The notes under the pieces are model-generated. The model had not been told where the DNA came from. It saw only the letters and a list, made by a program, of their open reading frames with translations, and did no database searches. Positions 25,086 to 35,784 of a stretch of DNA of 64,000 nt are shown here, piece by piece. How positions within the stretch are numbered: position 1 is the first letter of the stretch; every line of letters begins with the position of its first letter. Location of the stretch: positions 6,418,106 to 6,482,105 of the forward strand of contig JANJXV010000024.1 of the NCBI GenBank assembly GCA_024803745.1. Reading direction: 5' to 3'. A program made the position numbers and the translations under genes. Source of the DNA: Megascapheus bottae. Its lineage: Eukaryota > Chordata > Mammalia > Rodentia > Geomyidae.

Positions 25086-26112
25086 TGAAGGGAAACAGAG
25101 TAAACCAAAGGGAAATAATCAGTAGAGACTTTCCTGTTCTCTTCTGAGTGAATGCAATGATGGGCTCTTCTATTTCTTTTGAACAGAAAGGCAGAGAATG
25201 TCTGTAAGCAGTAGAACTGAATATCATTATGGAATGATGTTCCTTTGCCCTTAGGCTGTTTGCATTGTTTCAGGATCACATCACTGGAATCTGAAGTTCT
25301 AATAACCAATAATCAATAAGAGGTGGATGACTGAGTATCTATGTGAGAAAATGGATAATTTGAAAAGCTCACCGATGACTTAAGCAGCCCTTTCTCCCAA
25401 TAAGAGCATCTTACATGCTTAAAAGTTCTTTTTGTTCATTGAATTAAAAAGTTTTTTTCTTATAAAAATCATAAAATTTCATTCTAATCAATAAAGTACT
25501 AGTGGGTTGATTCTCAGAAGACAAAAGACTAAGAGCATAGTCAATTATTTTCAGAAAATAGTGACCGACTAATTTTATGATCCTTCTCCAGAGGAATCAG
25601 TAGCAATGAGAGCACAGCTGTTAAGAGCTAAACATTTCTCTTTCATTGCCCTATCAAGGTGACCAAGGATCTACCCTGAAAAATACCTAGTTTAAAGGCT
25701 TAGTTTCCTTTGGGATCTTTGTTGCTAGTGTGTAAAAAGGTCTGTCATAGTTGTTTGCTTTAATACTAATTCAGCGAGGCAAGCTCTAACCAGAGGTGTC
25801 ATATCTAAATGTCTAGACATACTGCCCAACTTCCCTCCAGAATTGGTCTCAGATTATAGGACTGCGTCAAGCTTTGCTTGTTCCTAGCATTTCACCCCCA
25901 GTTTATACCTCTCACTGGCTGCTACAAAAGAAATGTCCAGAGTAAAGGGTCAAGATGTATTTAATCTTTAATAATCTTTTTATATTAATTTGCAGATTCA
26001 TGAATTTTTTTCTCTTTTGTGATGATGGGGGAAATGTTAATTGATGGTTGAGAAGATAGTGAAGAGTTTCTATAGTGTAAGGCAAATGTATTGGCTTTCA
26101 AAATACTTCTTG
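25086..26112. other. Unassigned stretch
   Basis: No supported feature. Overlapping antisense open frames near 25030-25309 have no recognisable domain. Confidence 0.45.
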
Positions 26113-26115
26113 GTT

Positions 26116-26172
<57 letters not shown>

Positions 26173-26176
26173 TGCA
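26113..26176. repeat. (TG)n microsatellite
   Basis: About 30 TG units with two interruptions (TATG near the ends). The antisense His-Thr repeat open frame over this region is an artefact. Confidence 0.96.
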
Positions 26177-27644
26177 TGAAGCTACTATCCTAAAAATAAT
26201 TCTTTTCATAATTACCTTTGTAAAAATTTAAGAAGACAACTTAGAGTACTCCTTTGTAAATTCAAGAATTTCATAAATTTAATGTAATCTTCTGTAAACT
26301 TGGAAATGTCCATCCTGCGTTTTATTATGAAAATAACTCTAAGTGTAAGCATAAGCTTCAAATACTGGAAAATTTAATATTTAACATATTATAAGTTAAA
26401 AATACTGAGCTTAATGGAACCTAAAATTTTAGATTGCTCTAAACATATAATCTCCCTATAAGTTCCATTTAGAATTTCATAGGCATTTATTTTTATTAAT
26501 TTTCTACCGTATTTAAGTTGATCAATAATATGAGAGTGTTTGTAGGACATTTGACTATTTACTAGTTTGCTTATAAATCATTATTGGCATCCACTTTTTA
26601 AAAAAGGGGTTGAAAAGAAGAATATTTTAATAAGATACCATACACTCACATGGGTTTAATTTCACAGAATTAATTTGAAGAAAGTGAGAAATAAATTAAA
26701 TCATTATGTTTTACTTCAAGTACAAGTATTTTTTCTTCCTCAAATTTCTGTTACTTATTGTCCTAAAAGATGTTTTCTATGGGTCACCTTCAAATGTTCA
26801 TTATCCAAAGTAATGTGGAGCTACTGTTTGAACTACTGGAGTGTGTTGATGAATTGTGTGCTAGACAAGATCTTTAGTTTAAACATTACAACTCAGATTA
26901 TTGTAATGAGATATATTTTGAAGTGCATGATGATTTGAAATTAATATTTCATTAGAAACATTTCAAAGTGTGAAAATGCGTACCAATCAGCTTGGTTTGT
27001 CCTCAAAAATGCAAAGCATGTGGCTAATTAGTTGTCTTTCATATTTTGCCTTAGTTTATTTTCGACACTGTGAAGTTAAAAAGATGTCCCACCCGTGGCT
27101 TGTTGTATAAAGAGGGAGAACAGAAATACTATTTTAATCTTCAAAAAACAACAGCTTGCAGGGGTCAGTCTTTTAAAGTAGATGCTTTGCTGGCTGCAAT
27201 TATTAATCAGTTTCCTTCAGGAAATCTATGAAGTTAAATATTAAAGGACAGATCTAAACAGTTCTACAGGCTCAGGGCTTCTGAGGGCATGGATTCCGTA
27301 TTAGCTTAAAATAGCTGACCTTCCTCGATCCAAATGTAGAATCTGCATTAATAGAACATACTTCATTTTTCTCCCTATAACTCATCATTTGGACTTCATT
27401 TACCTTTTAGCACTTTATATATTTTTATATAGGCACAGATTCTCAGTTTACTGATAAAAGTTTTTATCAGAGAAACATTCATACATTGTTAACTCAATCA
27501 ACGACCCTCTGTTCCCACCTAGCATGCACCAGCAGCTCCTCTAATTGCTAAGAATCACTGAATAGTAGACACTCTTTTCTTACAGTTTTTATTTTGTGAC
27601 AGATATAAGACAATGTGGTAAATGTGTATCAAGTACAATACACA
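26177..27644. other. Unassigned stretch with a candidate conserved segment
   Basis: No transposon is recognisable. The part from about 26985 to 27235 is non-repetitive and contains homeodomain-like cores (ggctaattag, caattattaatcag). It is flagged only as a candidate conserved non-coding element; conservation cannot be seen from one genome. Confidence 0.35.
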
Positions 27645-27970
27645 GTATTTTAGATAGTGGTAAATGCTGTGGGAAAAAGACCTAAGAAAATGTGGATGTA
27701 GGTAAGGATTGTCACACTCATGAGTAACTAAGTGGATGGGGGCTTATGAAAGAAATGCCACTAAAAAAGTGAAAATGATGTTGACTTATTAAGATGTTGA
27801 TATTCAGAGGAAATTAGCAGCCAGGGTTCTAGAAGGAAGAATATTCCAGGTACTCCCAGCAGGAGCAGGGTTCCCAAGTTAAAGGCACAAGTCGGAGCAG
27901 AAGCATTTTACATGGAGTCCAGAGAGGACTTGGGAACAGAAAGTCATAAGCTTAGATTTTGTACTGGCAG
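27645..27970 (-). mobile_element. L2 LINE remnant, antisense
   Basis: The + strand shows the antisense L2 order: gtggtaaatgctgtgggaaaaa, a central part with ttagcagccagggttctagaagg, and agaatattccaggtactcccagcaggagcagg followed by gttaaaggcacaagtcggag ('attccaggcagagggaacagc...gcaaaggcc' in the consensus). It is ancient and frameshifted throughout. Confidence 0.6.
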
Positions 27971-28184
27971 AGAGTGGCCTGAGGACAGCCAAGGAATACA
28001 CAATTAGCTATTATGGTGACTCAGTTTACCATGAGATGAGAAGCAATCACTGCAAAATGTAGGAAATGGACAATGATATAGTGTGATTACCCAATATAAT
28101 CAAAAGCATTTAAACAGATTATTTCCCAGTGTTATTTATTTTAGTCATTCAGTGTGTTTACTTGTAGATTTATAGGCACCTTCT

Positions 28185-28300
28185 AATTGACACAAATGAG
28201 AGAAATCATGAAGCCTATGTCTTTGTGGCTCTGGCTTACTTCACTTACTATATTATTTTTTCCAAGTTTTTCCATTACCGTACACATGCCAGTAGCATCA
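28185..28300 (-). mobile_element. Small L1 fragment, antisense
   Basis: It parallels the other antisense L1 copies at caaatgagagaaatcatgaagcctatg, gctctggcttacttcactta and tttttccaagtttttccatt. Only about 115 bp remain. Confidence 0.7.
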
Positions 28301-28466
28301 ACATATAGAGGGAAAAGGAGACTATGCATAGGAGTAGTAAACAAAGGCTAAGTACATATTATCATGTGAAATAACATTCTATTAAATGAATTCCAAAAAA
28401 GGAAACGAGACGTTCTTTAGTTGCCATTGTTGTTGTTGTTGTTTTCTTTTACTTTTTCTTTTGTCT

Positions 28467-28701
28467 CTATTTTTTGTCAGTTGTGGAGCTTTTACTCTGG
28501 GCCTGACCACTGTAACTGTGCTCTTCAGCTCAAGGCTATCACCCTATCCCTTGAGTCACAGTGCCACTTCTAGTTTTCTAGTGATTAATTGGAGATGAGA
28601 GTCACATGCAATTTAGTGCCTGGAATGGCTTTGAATATCGATCCTCAGATCTCAGCCTCCTGAGTAACTAGGATTATGGGCATGAGCCACTGGGTCCAGC
28701 T
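28467..28701 (-). mobile_element. B1-dID-like SINE, antisense
   Basis: A full-length antisense copy: tttgtcagttgtggagcttt, agctcaaggctatcaccc, the middle tagtgattaattggagatgagagtc, then cctcagatctcagcctcctgagtaactaggattatgggcatgagccactgggtccagc. It forms an inverted pair with the SINE at 28754. A frame of 70 codons on the + strand is incidental. Confidence 0.9.
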
Positions 28702-28753
28702 TTCCTTTAATCCTTTTTGTTTGCATTGGGGAGAGCACATAAAAGGTGGAATA

Positions 28754-28980
28754 AAGCCAGGAAACATGGCTCATGCCTGTAATCCTAGCTACTCAGGAGG
28801 CTGAGATCTGAGGATCACAATACAAAGCAAACCCAGGCACTAAAGTCTGTGAGATTCTTATCTCCAATTAATGACTAGAAAGCTAGAAGTGCTGTGGCTC
28901 AAAGGGTAGGTTACTAGCCTTGAGCTGAAGAGATAAAAGACAACGCCAATGCCCAGAGTTCAAGACCCAGGACTGACAAA
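28754..28980 (+). mobile_element. B1-dID-like SINE, sense
   Basis: 7SL-like left half (gccaggaaacatggctcatgcctgtaatcctagctactcaggaggctgagatctgagg), then the ID-like half (gtgctgtggctcaaagggtagg, then cccagagttcaagacccagg), and an AAAT-repeat tail. It lies about 50 bp from the oppositely oriented copy at 28467-28701. Confidence 0.92.
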
Positions 28981-29006
28981 ATAAATAAATAAATAAACAA
29001 ATAAAT
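28981..29006. repeat. (AAAT)n SINE tail microsatellite
   Basis: Short AAAT repeat expanded from the poly-A tail of the preceding SINE. Confidence 0.85.
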
Positions 29007-29226
29007 GGTGGGAACAAAGGTGATACTCATTAGACACTATGTGAATATCTGGATATCTTATGTGTGGAAATGGGAGGAAACCACTGGGAGAGAATGACAA
29101 AAGGAGACACACGGTTCAAAAAGAATTGTACTCTCTACTCATTACCTGACTCAAGTAACTGTATGTAACTGTAACCCTTCTGCAGATCAACTCTTCAATA
29201 ACAATGAACATAATTAAAAATAAAAA
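29007..29226 (+). mobile_element. L1 3' UTR-like fragment, sense
   Basis: A purine-rich segment with gaaatgggaggaaaccactgggagagaatgac is followed by ctgactcaagtaactgtatgtaactgtaacccttctgc and an A-rich end. The layout resembles the G-rich segment, 'taaccctt' box and A-tail seen in the other sense L1 3' ends, but alignment is loose. Confidence 0.5.
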
Positions 29227-29469
29227 GTAACCAAATTATTTCCTAAACTACAAATGATTTTACAATACGTTTACCATTTAAAGTGGTCCATTTATTTATG
29301 TGTCTGAAGCTCCTCAGTCTGAGTCACCCCTTCGGATTACAATGGAATTCACAAAGACAAAATAAATTAAAGATATTATCTGTGAAAGTTATAGACATTT
29401 TAATAAGTAATATTCACAGAAAACACAGTAATGATGTTAGTGATAAATAATACCATGCTGTACATTAAC

Positions 29470-29650
29470 GCATCCAATAACTTTCTCTTACAAGTGCTGA
29501 TTCAGTTACTTCTAAGACATTCAGCTATTATTATTCCCATATTATTTTAGTATACAGGCATGTGAATCATAGAAAATTAGGTGTTTGCCCAAGATACAGT
29601 TGAAAAGGACTGATTTGGATTTCACTGTATGCATTATGAGAGTGGGTGCT
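29470..29650 (-). mobile_element. MIR SINE remnant, antisense
   Basis: The order attattattcccatattatttt, gtatacaggcatgtgaatcatagaaaattaggtgtttgcccaagatac, then gaaaaggactgatttggatttcac follows the antisense MIR consensus from the A/T block to the B-box region. Confidence 0.65.
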
Positions 29651-29768
29651 CGCAATTGACATTATTCACATAGTGAAACAAAGATTATACCAAAGCCAGA
29701 ATAGCAAAAGGTTAGTATATATATAATATACATTTCTTGTATTAGAAAGAATCTTCATCTACTTCTTT

Positions 29769-30815
29769 TTTTTTGATCTGATTATTTTTTATTGTAATTA
29801 GTAAAAGGGTTACATGATATTTGCCAGATAGAAGGTGCATTAATTCACACACATTGATACCCTTTCACATGTCTTGGTACCCGTTTCCCTCCCCCCCCAC
29901 ACCCCCCACCCGTCTTGGTTTTCCCCCCTTCCCTATCAAATTTCAAATATCCAAATACAAATAAATTCAATATATCAGATAACAAAGTGAGATACTATAC
30001 CAATATGAGATAACCAAGGGACAGCAAAGGAGATGAGAGACAACATAGTACATTAAGGACAACAATCATTCATTATATGGCTTTTGTTTCAGTATCCTGG
30101 AGGTCCTTTCAATTAGCTTCACATTACATGTCCTTATGTATCTTTCCATTTCCTAACAAATGGGGCGATGTCATTCTTTCTGACAGCAGCATAGAATTCC
30201 ATTGTGTACAAATACCACAACTTGTTGATCTACTCATCAACTGAGGGACATCTAGGTTGGTTCCATATCTTTGCTATGGTGAATAGTACTGCAATGAATA
30301 TTGTTGTGCTAGTGGGTTTAGTATGTCCTTGTTTCTGGGTGGTTGGGTAAATGCCAAGTAGTGGAATTGCTGGGTCATAGGGGAGTTCTATGTTTAGCCT
30401 TTTGAGGCACTGCCACGCTGCTTTCCATAGTAGTTGAACAAGTTTGCACTCCCACCAACAGTGTAGTAGTGATCCCTCCTGGCCACATCCCCTCCAGCAT
30501 CTGTTATTATTCGTTTTCCTGATCCTGGCCATTCTAACTGGAGTGAGGTGGAATCTTAGAGTTGTTTTGATTTCCATTTCTTTTATGACCAGAGATGTTG
30601 AGCATTTCTTCATGTGTCTATAGGCCATTTTTTTTCTTCTTCAGAGAGGACTCTCTTTAAGTCTTTGGCCCATTTTTTAATGGGATGGTTGTTACTTTGG
30701 AGGTTAGTTTTGGAGTGATTCAATTTTTTGAGTTGTTGATATATTTTAGATATGAGGCCTTTGTCCGTTGTTTGGTTGGTGAAGATCTTCTCCCACTCTG
30801 TAGGCTTCCTGATTA
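29769..30815 (-). mobile_element. 5'-truncated L1 (about 1.05 kb), antisense, with TSD
   Basis: It holds the 3' end complement (attgtaattagtaaaagggttacatg), a C-rich tract near 29890-29920 and the ORF2 C-terminal complement out to ctcccactctgtaggcttcc. Flanking 15-bp repeats are ttcatctacttcttt (29754-29768) and ttcatttacttcttt (30816-30830), with one mismatch. A long open ORF2 remnant suggests moderate youth. Confidence 0.92.
30230..30628 (-). pseudogene. L1 ORF2 C-terminal remnant, 132 codons open
   Basis: It translates clearly as the end of ORF2p: [20 protein letters not shown], then [20 protein letters not shown], a cysteine/tryptophan-rich stretch, then [15 protein letters not shown] and [13 protein letters not shown]. 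The frame ends at a TAG (complement of 30230-30232) where other copies read TGG. Sequence downstream of that TAG stays in frame for ORF2-like codons. The RT and endonuclease domains are absent. Confidence 0.88.
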
Positions 30816-30830
30816 TTCATTTACTTCTTT

Positions 30831-31654
30831 ACAAGGAAAAGATAAGAGCTGAGAAGACTTGACAGCACCAAAGGGGAATGATTATATTAATTCAGAAAGG
30901 TTACCTCAGCAGTGGAAACAAAAGTCTCACCAAAGGTGTTAAAAAAAAAAAAAAAACAACAAACTCTCAAACACCCACTGCAACTTCATTTCCTTCTATC
31001 TTCATTCTGGGGCTCTGGCTGACAAAGCTGTTCTTATCTGGGTCAAGTCTCTGTCATAATTGATAGGAAACAAGATGCATCTAACCAGAGACAGCCCCTT
31101 AAATCTTCTGTCTGGTGGACAGAATTTGCCTTTTACTTCAGCGTTGACCAAAATAAATCACCAGGGATGTCTGAGTTCAGCAGAGTAATACTATGTACAT
31201 GTCCCACTGGCAGGCCTATAGATGTGAAATGGAATAGTTAATGAATAGATTAGAATCTACCACATGCAAAACCTTCATTTTAATCATGCTTATTTACTGG
31301 GCAGCTACTAATCTGCTTGTCTTTTGTAAGTTGGAAGATATATAAATAAAGAAAAAAATAAAACAAAGCCTCGCTAAGATATTCTTCTCCTAAGTGATTT
31401 CTTAGTTTTGACACCAGTTTTCTAAGCAGAGAACCCTCAGAGAGTCATTTGATTAACAGTTTTCCTGAGTTAGGCTGTGGGGAGAAGTGAGATAGGAAGT
31501 CATGATTTGTCTAAGTAAATTAAGTATAAAATACAAAAAGCTTCAGTTCTTCTGAGAGAAGATAAAATATCATGCTCCATAATCTTGGTAGATAGTCTCG
31601 ATTTTGGCTATATAGGAATGGAAGGAGTTAAGAGGATGTAAGTTGATTTTAATA
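30831..31654. other. Unassigned stretch
   Basis: No supported gene. A run of about 16 A lies near 30942; no TSD or source transcript could be assigned to it. Confidence 0.4.
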
Positions 31655-31838
31655 CATGATACCATCTACCTGTAATCCCAGATACTTTAGTAAGATCACA
31701 AGTTCTAATCAAGGTGAAGCCACGTTAGACAGACCCAAGAAACAAAGAGCCTGGGAGTGTACCTTACATGGTAGACATTGCTAGCAAATACATGGCCAGA
31801 CTTCAGGCTCTAAGAGCAAATATAAACAAACAATACAA
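31655..31838 (+). mobile_element. Old B1-dID-like SINE
   Basis: A 7SL-like part (ccatctacctgtaatcccagatactttagtaagatcac) is followed by an eroded ID-like box (catggtagacattgctagc) and an A-rich tail with AAATAAATAAAT. It is strongly diverged. Confidence 0.6.
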
Positions 31839-31857
31839 GCAAATAAATAAATACTGC

Positions 31858-31945
31858 TTTCTGGAGCTATTTTACATTTGCACCAACAGTTTAGTAAGGT
31901 TCCATTTCCCCTCAGCAGCCATGCCAGCATCTAAATTGAGCAACT
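31858..31945 (-). mobile_element. Ancient L1 ORF2 fragment, antisense
   Basis: It contains ctggagctattttacatttgcaccaacagtttag followed by a pyrimidine-purine break, the antisense form of the conserved L1 ORF2 'cattcccaccaacagtgta' block. Confidence 0.55.
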
Positions 31946-31989
31946 GAGCATATATTATCTCATGTAGTTAATATATTTTCTTTATGGTA

Positions 31990-32115
31990 AGTACATTTGA
32001 AATATTGGGAGGGTGTAGGGGGAGGGAAAGAGGGAAAATCATGAGAAGGGTTATCAAGGTTCGAGAAGTAACTCTAGCCCCTCTCTATATTATACCAACA
32101 ATAAAAATAAGATAT
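31990..32115 (+). mobile_element. L1 3' UTR fragment, sense
   Basis: A G-rich segment (ttgggagggtgtagggggaggg) is followed by atgagaagggttatcaaggtt, actctagcccc and an A-rich end with aataaaaataag, matching the layout of the sense L1 3' ends at 7495 and 38550. Confidence 0.6.
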
Positions 32116-32177
32116 ACTTTGTTAGTCTTTATTTAAATAAAGTAAATATATAGGTTTTTGTTGTTTCTTCTTTTTTC

Positions 32178-32250
32178 TTTGTAGACTGGAGGCTGAACAT
32201 AGGGCATGGAGCATGCTAGATCATGATCTACCACTTGACCCATATTTTGC
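32178..32250 (-). mobile_element. ID-like SINE monomer, antisense
   Basis: It reads gactggaggctgaacatagggcatggagcatgctagatcatgatctaccacttgaccc, the complement of an ID/IDL left monomer with degenerate B and A boxes. No right monomer is seen. Confidence 0.55.
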
Positions 32251-32257
32251 AGTTCTT

Positions 32258-32506
32258 TTTTTTTAATTTTTTTTTTCTGTTGTGGGGCTTGAACTCAGGG
32301 CCTGTGAGCTGTCCCTGAGCCTCTTTGTGCTCAAAGATAGGGCTCTACCACTTGAGCTACTGCTCCACATACAGTTTTTGAGTGTTTAATTAGAGGTAAG
32401 AGTCTCACAGGAATTTTTGATCCCATGCTGGCTTTGATCTGGATCCTCAAATCTCAACCTCCAGAGTAGGTAGGAATATAGGTTTGACCCACCAGCACCC
32501 AGCTGT
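32258..32506 (-). mobile_element. B1-dID-like SINE, antisense
   Basis: Full-length antisense copy: T-rich tail, ggggcttgaactcagggcc, gggctctaccacttgagctac, gtgtttaattagaggtaagagtctcac, then atcctcaaatctcaacctcc and a caccagcacccagct end. Confidence 0.88.
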
Positions 32507-32579
32507 TATTATATTTTTATCTTTTAAGAAAGTTCTTGCTAACTTGATCAGGATAGCCCTAAACTCCTGATGTTCTTAT

Positions 32580-33180
32580 GTCTCTTTTTCTCTAGTTCTT
32601 CTGAGTATAGGTATACTCACATAATGAATAGCAATTAACTCTATTATCTTGTACAATAGATGTCTTGAGTGTTTATATCTTTTAATTGTCTTTCCACACA
32701 GCTCACATCCTCAGCTAACTACCATTCAGTAATTTCCAGATCCTGGAAGTAGCTCTGTGGCTCAAGGGGTAGGGCAGTAGCCTTGAACTAAAGAGCTCAG
32801 GGATAGCATCCAGGCCCAGAGTTCAAGTCCACATCCAACCAAAAAAAAAATTCAAATCCTACATAAGAAGTCATGCACTATTTTTTTCTGTAGGTGTTTT
32901 ATTTCACTTAAAATGATAATCCTAAAGGCTACTCCATATTTATAGCTGAATGGTATTCCATTGCAGAGTTGTACATCATATATTCCTTATGTTTATTCAA
33001 AAGCACTTTGGTTAATGATAGCTTGGCTACAGTACCTAATGCTAAAATAAACATACGGGCACAACTATCTTTATTCCCCTGCTTTATTTCATCTTCTTTG
33101 GCCATGAGTCCAGTAATGGGATTGCTGGGATATATTTTACTGTTTTAGATAAAATATGCAAGTGTGGTACAAATTTTCTT
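32580..33180 (-). mobile_element. Ancient L1M fragment, antisense, split by a SINE
   Basis: The right part carries the conserved antisense ORF2/3' series: tatagctgaatggtattccattgcagagttgtac, aacatacgggcacaactatc, and gtccagtaatgggattgctgggat. The left part (to 32744) fits the same element. A younger SINE at 32745-32850 separates them, giving relative ages. Confidence 0.72.
32745..32850 (+). mobile_element. SINE right monomer inserted into L1M
   Basis: The right monomer only: ggaagtagctctgtggctcaaggggtagggcagtagcc, then cccagagttcaagtcc and a poly-A tail. Short flanking similarity (ttccagatcct / ttcaaatcct) suggests a decayed TSD. Confidence 0.8.
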
Positions 33181-33569
33181 TAGAGTTAGGATAACAATAT
33201 GATACACAGAAAGAGGTCAATATAGTCCATTTCTTGAAATACTCTCTTAGTTGAGGGCTCTCCTTTATCCAAGTCATCCATTCCAAGTCCTCTTTAAACC
33301 CAAGTTCTCACCTTTCCACTCCTGTTATAGATTTAAGATTACTATAAATCAAATTGATCTGAAAAAGTTAAGAGTACAGGCTTCTGTCATAGATATTTGA
33401 ATTCAGAAAATGTCATCACTGATCTTATACCACTGCAAAAAATGCAGGATAGTTTGGTGTTTTTTTTTTTTTTAATCTTGGGTTATTCTACAGTTATTTT
33501 ACTTTTGCTTGAGTAAATTTAGAAACTAAAGTTTTTGTATTTATTTGTTTTTATGAGATGACACCCATA

Positions 33570-33645
33570 GGGCTTTAGATATAGGTCAAATGGTATATTG
33601 CTTTCATGCCTAAGACCTTGGGTTCCAACTCCAGTACCACAAAAC
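33570..33645 (+). mobile_element. ID-like SINE monomer
   Basis: The segment gggctttagatataggtcaaatggtatattgc, then ccttgggttccaactccagtaccac, resembles a single ID monomer with recognisable A- and B-box regions. It has no right monomer and may be older than the dimers. Confidence 0.5.
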
Positions 33646-35610
33646 AGAATACCATGCCACATAAAACAAGAACAAAAGGAGGTAGCCATTTTAAATATAG
33701 AAAATAAAAAAAAATTGAGATGATTTCCTTTTTTGTAAAAGTGGAGGTTGCAGATTTCTCAGATAATTTTTGAAATTTTGATTTTGCAAAGACAATAAAA
33801 ATCGTTGCTAGGCATTTGTGTATTTGTTTCATAGTGCACTCTTTTCTTATCTGAGAGCGTCCTTTCTCCATAGAGGTATAAGACTGTTAAATATAGCACT
33901 GCCAGATACTCTAGGACCAAAGCTCTTTGCTAAGTTCCCAGAAATGGAAAAGCTGCCACCAGCCTCTCAACTACAAGTCTTTATGAAACTGGACTTTCTT
34001 CCCGAAGTAGGAGTCTGTGAATTGAATTCCCTTTATAAAAAGTTTTACTTCAAGTTTTGCCCTCAGCTTCATTTTCCCCTAGAGGATCCTTTATCTTTAG
34101 TAGAATATTCTCTGGAAAATGATCCAGTACAGTGACTTGAGTCCTCTGAGAATTTTCTTTGCGGCCAGCTCTTTAAGACGGCCTCTGGAGTCATATTCAT
34201 TCTTAAATTCAGAGCAGAACGTTTTTGATTTTTGTAATAAAAATTTCTCATCAGCCATTTTTACATCTTGTCTTGCTTTCCACTGATTGAGGATAAATTT
34301 CTGAACATTAGCATTGACTTACATCCTTTTACTTCTGTGAAGAAGTACGAATACAAAAACACATGCTTGTTTCCTTAGTTGCACCATAGAAACTACCTTG
34401 TATTTATTGACTCAGGACTATCCAGGATAACCAGGGTACATTCATCATCTCACAGTCAAAAGCAGGAAACTCTTTTATAAGAAGTAATTCATATGCAAAT
34501 ATGGAAGCCTCTTTAACTTCTCTTTACAACAGACTTAGCTTTAAGTGCTCTTTTTTTTTGCAGTTAATTGTTTTGGGGTATCAGTACTAGTGAAATGAGA
34601 GGCCTTCCATTATTTTAAGATATATCCAAGCAATTCTTCCCATAGAAGGAAAAAGTCTTTATCTTGAAATATCGAAACATTATAATTTCATAATTTGAAC
34701 ACATAGATTCATGAATTGACTGCAGAGTACAGATACACATAATCAAAACGGAATATATTAACACAGTTTATTTAACTGATTTTTCTTTGTATGCTTTCTT
34801 ATTCAGTATAAATATTAATTTGATCTCAGAAAAAAAATTCCACGAGAAATTAGCTGACAATCCTTTCCTTTACTGGGAAATTAAAGTAATTGTGGTCAAG
34901 CTAAAACTTGAATACTTTTTTGTCTCCCTTATGAATTTTTTATTAGAGAATTTATTAACGTTGATTTTTACATCATATTTTAAATGACAAGTTTATTTTG
35001 AAAAAAATCTTTGAAATTATATCGCAAGTATAGACAGTAATTATATATTTTTGTACTTTTGCTTTTTTGGCTATTTAATAAACCTAAGAATATAAGCAAC
35101 TAAGATAGAGTTAATGCTGATATTACTTTAACTCAGCTTTGTAGAGCACATTTTTTTGTTTGAAATTGCAAGTTGAAAGCATTTCAAATTGTTGCCTAAA
35201 ATATGAAAAGCAGGACTATGTTCTTTTCAAATCAAAGATTTCTTACTTTACCTCAAAATCCCATTATATTTTGTTTAAATGTAGTTTTGTTACTTATGCA
35301 TAGAGTCATATTTGAACTTAAAAAAATGCTAGTGCTTACTACAGTGTTACCCACTGGTAGATATTCAAGTAACAAATGTTGAAACAAGATTTTTTAGGGA
35401 AGAAGTTTATATTTGCATCTAGTCAAACAAATATTTTATATTTTAAGCAAACATTTTGCAAAGCTTCTTAATTGGCTCACTTCATTTTGTAATCTACTTT
35501 GGTATACCCTAAAAATGGAAGTGTGAGCTAGAGCTCAGGTAAAAAATTGTATTTTCTCTGATTATTTTAAGGTATTTCTGAGATGAGTTATTGCAAGCTT
35601 TCCTGTATAG
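33646..35610. other. Mostly unassigned stretch
   Basis: Apart from the small unidentified frame at 34097-34258, no gene, RNA or repeat family can be supported. Open frames of up to about 105 codons occur on both strands around 33.6-34.2 kb, without domain resemblance. Confidence 0.4.
34097..34258 (-). other. Unidentified 53-codon open frame, possible gene remnant
   Basis: An antisense frame opens at an ATG with a purine at -3 and a G at +4 and reads MADEKFLLQKSKTFCSEFK, then NEYDSRGRLKELAAKKILRG. It is charged and not low-complexity. It ends at TAA with no splice donor evident. Other frames over 33818-34251 are also open, so chance or an old pseudogene are both possible. I do not recognise the protein. 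Confidence 0.2.
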
Positions 35611-35696
35611 GTCTCTTTGTTTTTGTCTGTCTGTCTGTTCATCTCTGTTGTTGTGCCTGTCACTGCCTGTCTGTCTCTGTCTTTCTCTTCCTCTTG
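35611..35696. repeat. Degenerate (TCTG)n simple repeat
   Basis: Interrupted TCTG/TCTC units on the + strand. The antisense Arg/Gln/Asp-rich open frame over it is a simple-repeat artefact. Confidence 0.85.
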
Positions 35697-35784
35697 CATC
35701 CTTCATATAAGTCAGCTTGACTTCCCAGACTGACAACAAGTTAAACTTCATAGCATATACTTTGATCTTAATTAAGAGATTTCC

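Noticed and set aside
25985..26209. Antisense open frame with a His-Thr repeat
   Set aside because: It is a translation of the TG microsatellite.
33818..34135. 105-codon + strand open frame
   Set aside because: No family resemblance, and it overlaps a coding-like frame on the other strand, so at most one could be real. No promoter, splice or poly-A context supports it.
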